Source of the DNA: an uncultured Rhizobiaceae group bacterium
GTDB taxonomy: Bacteria; Pseudomonadota; Alphaproteobacteria; Rhizobiales; Rhizobiaceae
Reading direction: 5' to 3'
Assembly: GCA_937923355.1 (NCBI GenBank)
Contig: CALAIO010000150.1
Location: 1 to 5,106 of the forward strand
Length of the DNA stretch: 5,106 nt
Shown: positions 1-5,106 of the stretch, piece after piece
How the letters are laid out: each line of letters begins with the position of its first letter
How positions within the stretch are numbered: the first letter of the stretch is position 1
Notes under the pieces: generated by a model
The model's input: the letters and a program-made list of their open reading frames with translations, nothing else
Told to the model about the DNA's origin: nothing
Database searches by the model: none
Position numbers and translations under genes: made by a program

Positions 1-997
1 CTGATTGGCGTGTAATCTGGCTCATAAAAGCTGAAACAAGTTCAGGCACATCTTCGCGGCGTTGTGACAGAGGCGGCACATGGACAGGTACAACAGCAAG
101 ACGGTGGAATAAGTCTTCGCGGAAGTTGCCTATTTTAATCAGATTTTCCAGATCTTGCGCGGTTGAAGAAAGAACACGCACATCAACTTTAACCTTGGTG
201 TTTCCCCCTACTCGCGTAAATTGTTGTTCAACCAAAACACGCAGAATTTTACTCTGTGTATCAAGCGGCATATCCGCTATTTCATCGATATAAAGCGTGC
301 CACCATGCGCTTCTTCCAAAGCGCCTACCTTGCGTCCGTCTTCACCATTGGCTTCCGTACCAAAGAGTTCAATTTCCATTTTTTCTGCAGTAATTGTTGC
401 TGCATTCAACAACACAAATGGTCCATTGTTTCGAAGTGAGTTTGCATGAATGGTTCTTGCAACCAGCTCCTTGCCGCTGCCAGATGCACCTGAAATCATG
501 ATGCGAGAATTGCTAGGCGCGACCCTCTCAATCGTTTGCTTAAGGTTTTGCATGGCAGTTGAACTACCGATCATTTCTGGCATGTCAGGCGTTTTATCCT
601 GAAGTTCTTTAACCTGCTTTTTTAGATTGGAAGTCTCCAAGGCTCTTGATGCGGTCAGAATGAGCTTATCTGCCTTGAACGGCTTTTCGATATAATCATA
701 TGCACCACGCTTAATGGCAGATACTGCAGTTTCTACATTGCCGTGGCCTGATATCATGACGATTGGAATATCCGGATGCAGGATCATAATTTCGTCCAGC
801 AATTCCAAGCCGTCCAGTTTCGAACCTTGCAACCAGATATCAAGAAATATCATCGTAGGCCGGCGCTCTTGAACTGCTGCCAAAGCACTATCACTATCGC
901 CAGCCGTTCTGGTTCCATGGCCTTCATCTTCAAGAATGCCTGCTACCAGCTCTCGAATATCTGTTTCATCATCGACGACAAGAATATCAGTTGCCAT
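1..997 (-). CDS. ntrX: Response regulator NtrX (3' end outside window)
   Basis: I translated this frame by hand: 332 codons without a stop from the ATG at 997 to the left edge. Family members are about 450 residues, so roughly 120 are missing, namely the end of the AAA+ domain and the Fis-type DNA-binding helix-turn-helix. The N-terminus MATDILVVDDETDIRELVAG is typical NtrX. The receiver has D9/D10, phosphoacceptor D53 in FLDIWLQGSKLDG (an NtrX hallmark), S83 and K105. The AAA+ domain starts near residue 143 and has Walker A GASGSGKE (170-177), Walker B D238-E239 and arginine-finger region R293-EDLFH-R299. After ELFG the GAFTGA loop is absent and replaced by TEANGEDGRKVGALEEAHGG, which is normal for alphaproteobacterial NtrX and suggests no classical sigma-54 activation. 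The start lies two bases beyond the ntrY TAA, with a strong ribosome site inside ntrY, so co-expression with its cognate kinase is expected. Identity is firm; target genes cannot be read from this window. Confidence 0.95.
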   Translation of the reverse strand, partial: MATDILVVDDETDIRELVAGILEDEGHGTRTAGDSDSALAAVQERRPTMIFLDIWLQGSKLDGLELLDEIMILHPDIPIVMISGHGNVETAVSAIKRGAYDYIEKPFKADKLILTASRALETSNLKKQVKELQDKTPDMPEMIGSSTAMQNLKQTIERVAPSNSRIMISGASGSGKELVARTIHANSLRNNGPFVLLNAATITAEKMEIELFGTEANGEDGRKVGALEEAHGGTLYIDEIADMPLDTQSKILRVLVEQQFTRVGGNTKVKVDVRVLSSTAQDLENLIKIGNFREDLFHRLAVVPVHVPPLSQRREDVPELVSAFMSQITRQS

Positions 998-999
998 GA

Positions 1000-3252
1000 T
1001 TAAACGTTCTCCTCAGTTTTGATATTTTCTTCAGATACTTCTTCTTCAATGGGAAGTGTAAAGCGCATCATCGCGCCGTGTCCGCCTTCTGCAACTTGTG
1101 GCGCATCCATCAATTCAATTGTGCCACCGTGGTCTTCTGCAATTTTACGAACGATTGCGAGACCTAATCCAGTACCCTTTTCTCTGGTGGTCATATAGGG
1201 TTCCAGCAATCTTTGACGATTGGTTTCAGGAAGGCCCTTGCCATTATCAATAACCTCGATGATAGCATTGTGTCCTTGATGCTCAACTCTTACGACAATC
1301 TTGCCTTTGTAGTCTTCATCACCTGGAAACGCTTCGATTGCTTCTGCGGCATTCTTGATAACATTGATCAACCCTTGTGAAAGCATTCGGTTATCGTAGA
1401 CCATTTCAAGCGGGCCTTTTTCGGTCTCCAATACAAATTCAATATCTGGAAAACCCACTTTTTGCAGGAATACTGTTTCTCTTACAGTTTGCTTGATATT
1501 GGCCTTTGACATCTCAGGAACAGGCATACGCGCAAAGGCAGAAAACTCATCTACCATTTTGCCAATGTCACCCACTTGTCGAATAATGGTGTCAGTACAA
1601 TTATCAAAGACTTCACGGTCTTCTGTGATGTGTTTGCCGTATCTTCTTTTGATACGTTCTGCTGAGAGTTGTATGGGTGTTAGAGGGTTTTTTATCTCAT
1701 GTGCAATTCTACGGGCAACATCTGCCCAGGCTGTGTTTCTTTGTGCAGATACAAGATCGGTAATATCATCCAGTGTCATCACAAAGGAATGCGTTCTAGT
1801 GTCTTCTTTTTCGACAGTTACCTGAACGTTTAGTGTTCTTTCACGCCCCTCTTTTATCAGGGTAATTTGCTCATGATATTGGGGCTTTTCAGACGCAATT
1901 GCTGCTTTAAATACCTCGCCCAGTTCTGGTACTCTTTCTGAAAGTTTGGGATCGTTTTTCAAACCTTCAGCTTCATCAAATCCAAGGATAGGAAGGGCAT
2001 ATTTATTGGCAATGGTGATCTTTCCGTTTTGGTCAAGGCCCACAACTGCTGCACTAACGCCAGACAATACAGCTTCAATGAATCTTGCGCGTTGATCCAT
2101 TAGTTCTTTTGCATCAACCAGATCTGACTGTTGGGTTTTAAGATCGGCCAACATGACATTAAATGTTTCGTTGAGAAACTGGAGATCACCTTCTGACTGG
2201 CTGCTATCCACTTTCACATCAAGGTTGCCGTCACTGACTTCCTGGGCAGCATACATGAGCCTTCTAATGGGCATAACAATGCGGTTTGCAACACTGATGC
2301 CCATCCAAATCGCGCTTAGCAAAACAATAAGACATACACCCAGATAAAGTATGGCAAAGGCAAGTTGAAACGGAAGACGGTTTTGCTCAAGCGAATTATA
2401 ATCTGCACTGTTTAGTTCGGTGTCACGAACAGCTTCAATAACAGCAGGCGGAATTGCAATGACCGTATAAAGATATGCGTTTGGAATATCCTGCATTTTA
2501 AAAACGGAGCCAATTAGATTGGTGTTGCCAGGAGGGATTGGTACAGGATCCCCGCCCTTTGCCAATTCTAGGGCCACGGTTGGAATTGTAGGTATTTCGA
2601 TTTTGGTTTCCAGATCAGATTTTATGAGCTCCGAGCCATCCTCTTTTACCAAGGAAGCAGCCAAGAACCCGCGCCCTCTTGCTTCCAGTGTTAGCAGTTG
2701 AATGAAGCGCTCTCTATCCAGTACATATAAACGCCTGTTTCGATCAAGATTTGCAGCCATGGATAGCGTATTGCCCATTAGAACACGCGTACTTTCATTT
2801 TGATAGGCTCGCGCAACGCTTACAGATGACTCAACGATTTTCTTGGTTCTGATTTCAAACCATCTATCAAGACCCAGATCGAGCGTGATACCAGCAACAA
2901 TTGCAACTAGAATGGCTGGAAAAGCCGCCACCAAACAAAACAATCCGATAATCCTGACGTGCAATCTTGAAGCTGCCCGCCCTTTTCTTCTTGAACGGAT
3001 AATTTTGGCAATTTCCTTGCCAATTAAAAATACTAAAACAAGGATCAGGAAGCCATTTATTGCCGCAGCAATCAGAACCAGATTTTTATCTGGTTGGATC
3101 GGTGTAAGACCAATCAGAAGCGTGAAAGTTAAGCTGCCTGTGATAAGCAAAGCAATAACCGTTAAAAGCCCAATCACCCTGCTTCTGGACGTCTTTGCAG
3201 TGTCAAACAGCTCTTGTTTTGGCGAGCCGTTTTCATGTGACGCAGATGTCAT
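1000..3252 (-). CDS. ntrY: Membrane sensor histidine kinase NtrY
   Basis: A full-length NtrY (750 residues from the ATG at 3252; 764 from an in-frame TTG at 3294). Order, in 750 numbering: transmembrane helices at about 26-47, 58-78 and 100-123; a periplasmic sensor region at about 126-294; a fourth helix at about 295-319; HAMP at about 316-372; PAS at about 388-501; then HisKA with the H box AHEIKNP (phosphorylated H518). The HATPase follows, with N box INVIKNAAEAI (N634), G1 DNGKG (D669), the F-box-like EPYMTT and G2 GTGLGLAIV near 693. The family autophosphorylates and passes phosphate to NtrX. Related NtrYX pairs have been linked to nitrogen, redox and envelope control. The start is uncertain. 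TTG at 3294 has a GAAAG ten bases upstream, while ATG at 3252 has no clear ribosome site but gives a typical short cytoplasmic N-terminus. It lies 110-150 bases after ntrC and ends two bases before ntrX. All kinase motifs are intact. Confidence 0.95.
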   Translation of the reverse strand: MTSASHENGSPKQELFDTAKTSRSRVIGLLTVIALLITGSLTFTLLIGLTPIQPDKNLVLIAAAINGFLILVLVFLIGKEIAKIIRSRRKGRAASRLHVRIIGLFCLVAAFPAILVAIVAGITLDLGLDRWFEIRTKKIVESSVSVARAYQNESTRVLMGNTLSMAANLDRNRRLYVLDRERFIQLLTLEARGRGFLAASLVKEDGSELIKSDLETKIEIPTIPTVALELAKGGDPVPIPPGNTNLIGSVFKMQDIPNAYLYTVIAIPPAVIEAVRDTELNSADYNSLEQNRLPFQLAFAILYLGVCLIVLLSAIWMGISVANRIVMPIRRLMYAAQEVSDGNLDVKVDSSQSEGDLQFLNETFNVMLADLKTQQSDLVDAKELMDQRARFIEAVLSGVSAAVVGLDQNGKITIANKYALPILGFDEAEGLKNDPKLSERVPELGEVFKAAIASEKPQYHEQITLIKEGRERTLNVQVTVEKEDTRTHSFVMTLDDITDLVSAQRNTAWADVARRIAHEIKNPLTPIQLSAERIKRRYGKHITEDREVFDNCTDTIIRQVGDIGKMVDEFSAFARMPVPEMSKANIKQTVRETVFLQKVGFPDIEFVLETEKGPLEMVYDNRMLSQGLINVIKNAAEAIEAFPGDEDYKGKIVVRVEHQGHNAIIEVIDNGKGLPETNRQRLLEPYMTTREKGTGLGLAIVRKIAEDHGGTIELMDAPQVAEGGHGAMMRFTLPIEEEVSEENIKTEENV
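1009..1014 (-). promoter_or_regulatory. Shine-Dalgarno site for ntrX, inside the end of ntrY
   Basis: GAGGAG lies within the last codons of ntrY, 11 bases before the ntrX ATG at 997. It is the clearest ribosome binding site in the window and confirms that start. The spacing is slightly long. The ntrY stop TAA (1000-1002) falls between the site and the ATG, an arrangement suited to re-initiation by ribosomes finishing ntrY. Confidence 0.7.
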
Positions 3253-3338
3253 AGCGTTTAGGTCAATTGACTTTGGTTCGCTGGCTAAGCTCAAGTTTCG
3301 ATAACTTTCAATTTATAAGATTCTAAATCAGTATTTGC

Positions 3339-3367
3339 AGTATCCCAAATGCGTGGCAATTCCGCAA
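3339..3367 (-). promoter_or_regulatory. Weak sigma-70-like promoter candidate upstream of ntrY
   Basis: TTGCGG (3362-3367) and GATACT (3339-3344) are separated by exactly 17 bases on the minus strand in the ntrC-ntrY gap. They match the -35 and -10 consensus at 3 of 6 and 4 of 6 positions. Transcription would begin about 35-80 bases before either ntrY start. I saw no GG-N10-GC sigma-54 element in the gap. AT-rich sequence gives such matches by chance, so this is only a candidate for separate ntrYX expression. Confidence 0.25.
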
Positions 3368-3381
3368 CACAAATGTGGCAA
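3353..3381 (-). repeat. Direct repeat TTGCCAC spaced 22 bp, ntrC-ntrY gap
   Basis: TTGCCAC occurs at 3375-3381 and again at 3353-3359 on the minus strand, start to start 22 bases, close to two helical turns. Both copies are followed within four bases by a short T-rich stretch ending in TTTG or TTG (ATTTG and GCATTTG). The second copy lies between the candidate -35 and -10 hexamers. Two same-face half-sites would suit a regulator dimer or tandem dimers, but two 7-mers in AT-rich spacer DNA can also be chance. Confidence 0.3.
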
Positions 3382-3400
3382 AAATGAAACACTAAGTGTT
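3380..3400 (-). terminator. Small palindrome plus T-run after ntrC: weak terminator or operator
   Basis: Four bases after the ntrC stop, the minus strand carries the perfect palindrome AACACTTAGTGTT (3388-3400), followed by TCA and then a run of five T (3380-3384). As RNA it could fold only a 5-bp AT-rich stem with a 3-base loop, too weak for a strong intrinsic terminator. It might attenuate read-through into ntrYX, or the symmetric DNA could be a protein-binding site. It does not match the NtrC site consensus as I know it. Confidence 0.25.
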
Positions 3401-3404
3401 GAGC

Positions 3405-4844
3405 TTATTTTGCAGTTCGTATGATGCGAATTCCATGTGTTTGAATTTTTTTGCGCAAAGTATTGCGGTTTAGCCCAAGAATTTTTGCTGCTTTAATCTG
3501 ATTGCCATTGCACGCTGCAAGCGTATTCGAGATTAAGGGATATTCAAACTCTTGTAAGAACCGTTGATAAACCCCTTCTGGCGGCAGGTCATCTGCGTAT
3601 TCTTCAAAATATCGCATCACAAAATATTCTGTTGCTGCTCGTATATTTTGAAAGCCTGTATTACTCGCAGCTTCCAAACCCTGTTTGAAATACCCGCTGT
3701 TTTTAATCTCTGTTCTTATAATCGTAGCCGTGATGGTTTCCTGAGGATATAAAATACAAATCCTTCGAATAAGGTTTTCAAGTTCCCTTATATTACCTGG
3801 CCAGAAATGGTCTTTCAAAACGGACATGGCATCCGTCTCCAAGTGCCTTGATTGAGCACCTTCACTTTGCGAAATTTTCAAAAAATGCCGTGCCAGATCA
3901 GGTATATCGTCCATCCTGTCTTTGAGGGTTGGCAATTTTATGGGAACGACATTTAGACGGTAATACAAATCCTCTCTGAATTTACCATTGTCAATCAGCT
4001 CAGTCATATTCTTTGTTGTTGAAGCTATTATTCGAACGTCAACCCTTAATGGCAGTGCAGAACCAAGCGGCGTGAATTCACCTTCCAGCAATACCCGCAA
4101 TAATCTTGACTGTGCAGCCAGAGGAAGTTCATTTATTTCATCCAAATAAAGCGTGCCGCCATCAGCGTTTCGAATGCGACCCAGTTCAAGATTGCCCGCT
4201 TCGTCTTGATGACCGAAAAGCTCAGACTCGATAATTTCGTCTGGTAATGTTGCAAGATTAACTGCAACAAACGGGTTGAGTTTGCGATTGCCAAAATCAT
4301 GTAGAACGCGAGCCGTCAGCCTTTTTCCCGTGCCTGTTTCACCTGACAATAGAACAGGTAAGTCTGAGTGCATCAATCGTGCGATTGAGCGATAAATATC
4401 CTGCATGGCAGCTGAACGACCGACCAGAGGCATGTTCTGGTTGTAGTCTTCGATGCTTTGGGCAGAGCGATTATCTTTTGGTTCTGAAATGGCGCGTTGG
4501 GCGATTTTGGTAAGCTCATCCAAATCAAAAGGCTTTGGCAGATATTCATATGCTCCTGCTTCCTGTGCCTTGAGAGCAGTCATGAATGTGTTTTGCGCAC
4601 TGATCAGAATAACCGGTAATTCAGGTCTCAGATTTTGAATTTGTGGCAAGACTTCAAAGGCATCGCCGTCCGGCATGATGACATCAGATATAACACAATC
4701 GCCTTCGCCATTACTTACCCATTGGAGCAAAGTATTGAAGTTTGATGTTACACGTACATCAAAGCCCGCGCGCTTTAGGGCCTGATTTAAGACTGTTCGA
4801 ATAGCATTATCATCATCAGCAACTAATACGACACCTTTAGACAT
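3405..4844 (-). CDS. ntrC: Nitrogen response regulator NtrC lacking the GAFTGA loop
   Basis: A complete 479-residue NtrC-type regulator in three parts. The receiver domain is at about 1-125, with acidic residues D10-D12, phosphoacceptor D54, S82 and K104. The AAA+ domain is at about 138-370. A Fis-type helix-turn-helix is at about 448-472 ([20 protein letters not shown]). I chose the ATG at 4844 over the in-frame GTG at 4853 because it places D54 and K104 exactly where enteric NtrC has them; GTG would add MPI in front. The ATG overlaps the ntrB stop as ATGTCTAA. Only a weak GAG lies 8 bases upstream, so coupling to ntrB translation is likely. The ATPase core keeps Walker A GETGTGK (K174), Walker B D235-E236 and arginine fingers R290/R296. 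However, the stretch after ELFGH, where sigma-54 activators carry GAFTGA, reads QDEAGNLEL and is four residues shorter. Rhodobacter capsulatus NtrC also lacks GAFTGA and acts with sigma-70 polymerase; similar action here is an inference. The identity is firm, the mechanism is not. Confidence 0.95.
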   Translation of the reverse strand: MSKGVVLVADDDNAIRTVLNQALKRAGFDVRVTSNFNTLLQWVSNGEGDCVISDVIMPDGDAFEVLPQIQNLRPELPVILISAQNTFMTALKAQEAGAYEYLPKPFDLDELTKIAQRAISEPKDNRSAQSIEDYNQNMPLVGRSAAMQDIYRSIARLMHSDLPVLLSGETGTGKRLTARVLHDFGNRKLNPFVAVNLATLPDEIIESELFGHQDEAGNLELGRIRNADGGTLYLDEINELPLAAQSRLLRVLLEGEFTPLGSALPLRVDVRIIASTTKNMTELIDNGKFREDLYYRLNVVPIKLPTLKDRMDDIPDLARHFLKISQSEGAQSRHLETDAMSVLKDHFWPGNIRELENLIRRICILYPQETITATIIRTEIKNSGYFKQGLEAASNTGFQNIRAATEYFVMRYFEEYADDLPPEGVYQRFLQEFEYPLISNTLAACNGNQIKAAKILGLNRNTLRKKIQTHGIRIIRTAK

Positions 4845-5106
4845 TATGGGCACTCGCTATTGTTGTTTCTTTCTGTGTATTACCTTTCCAGGCCGGCAGG
4901 AGGATTTTGAAGATTGTTCCCTGCCCCTCAACGCTGTCACATTCAATGATACCACCATGACGCCCAATGGTTTTGGCAACCAATGCGAGCCCAAGACCCG
5001 AGCCATTAATTCGAGTAGTGACAAAAGGCTCAAAGATATGAGCACGAATTTCTTCCGGTATGCCTTTACCGTTGTCTGAAACGCTAAACTCAAGCGGCAA
5101 AGCTGC
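4837..5106 (-). CDS. ntrB: Nitrogen sensor histidine kinase NtrB, C-terminal ATPase end (partial)
   Basis: This is the last 89 codons of a histidine kinase; the 5' part lies beyond the right edge. The visible protein is the end of a HATPase_c domain. It has the G1 box DNGKGIP, the F box FEPFVTT and the G2 box GSGLGLALV, followed by the usual final strands ([20 protein letters not shown]) and a short polar tail. The His-containing dimerisation domain, the N box and any PAS domain are outside the window. The NtrB assignment rests on position directly upstream of ntrC and on the G2/C-terminal wording, which fits NtrB (GlnL). In the family, NtrB is a soluble kinase/phosphatase that sets NtrC phosphorylation according to PII (GlnB/GlnK) signalling. 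The frame is open to the window edge; the TTG at 5098-5100 is an internal Leu codon, not a start. The TAA stop lies inside the start of ntrC, so the two genes are probably translationally coupled. Confidence 0.9.
   Translation of the reverse strand, partial: AALPLEFSVSDNGKGIPEEIRAHIFEPFVTTRINGSGLGLALVAKTIGRHGGIIECDSVEGQGTIFKILLPAWKGNTQKETTIASAHNV

Noticed and set aside
1..997. Possibility that ntrX is a pseudogene
   Set aside because: Codon-by-codon reading from the ATG at 997 gives 332 uninterrupted residues with all receiver and Walker motifs; it is only cut by the window edge.
776..1003. Plus-strand open frame covering the ntrX start
   Set aside because: It is antisense to the highly conserved NtrX receiver domain; the minus-strand reading explains every codon.
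1493..1825. Open frame of 110 codons on the plus strand opposite the NtrY HisKA region
   Set aside because: It is fully antisense to conserved kinase motifs of ntrY and has no recognisable protein features.
2843..3304. Open frame of 153 codons on the plus strand
   Set aside because: It lies antisense to the membrane part of ntrY, its composition mirrors that gene, it resembles no family I know, and no ribosome site or spacing supports it. It is a shadow frame.
3295..3404. Sigma-54 promoter before ntrY
   Set aside because: No GG-N10-GC pair with the right flanks was found on the minus strand; the TGGCA-like words present have the wrong spacing or orientation.
4846..5093. Overlapping open frames of about 77 codons on both strands in the ntrB tail
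   Set aside because: The NtrB frame shows DNGKG and GSGLGLA motifs; the other frames have no motif and lie entirely inside it.

Overview
The window holds four genes, all on the minus strand and reading right to left: the 3' end of ntrB, complete ntrC, complete ntrY, and the 5' three quarters of ntrX. This is the classic alphaproteobacterial nitrogen-regulation locus of two histidine kinase/response regulator pairs in tandem. The organism is an alphaproteobacterium. The NtrY transmembrane and periplasmic region and the C-terminal part of NtrC read most like Hyphomicrobiales (Rhizobiales) proteins. Base composition looks AT-rich for that group (roughly low-to-mid 40s % GC by eye), so a low-GC, perhaps marine or host-associated, member is possible. 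The placement is an inference from remembered family sequences, not a search.

Layout from transcription start to end: ntrB tail (4837-5106, open at the right edge); ntrC (3405-4844), whose ATG overlaps the ntrB stop by 8 bases; a 110-150 base gap with a small palindrome, a spaced direct repeat and a weak promoter candidate; ntrY (stop at 1000, start at 3252 or 3294); and ntrX (start at 997, two bases after the ntrY stop, open at the left edge). More than 95% of the window is coding. There are no RNA genes, insertion sequences, CRISPR arrays or foreign-looking segments.

NtrB is expected to phosphorylate NtrC in response to nitrogen status through PII. NtrY is a membrane kinase that phosphorylates NtrX, linked in related bacteria to nitrogen, redox and envelope control, and cross-talk between the pairs is known. 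The main oddity is that NtrC has no GAFTGA loop, the element that contacts sigma-54. Four residues are missing there and the rest is replaced, although the phosphoacceptor Asp, Walker A Lys, Walker B Asp-Glu and arginine fingers are kept. NtrX also lacks GAFTGA, as is usual for alphaproteobacterial NtrX. Both regulators here are therefore predicted to work without activating sigma-54 RNA polymerase in the canonical way. I see no wholly new system in this window.
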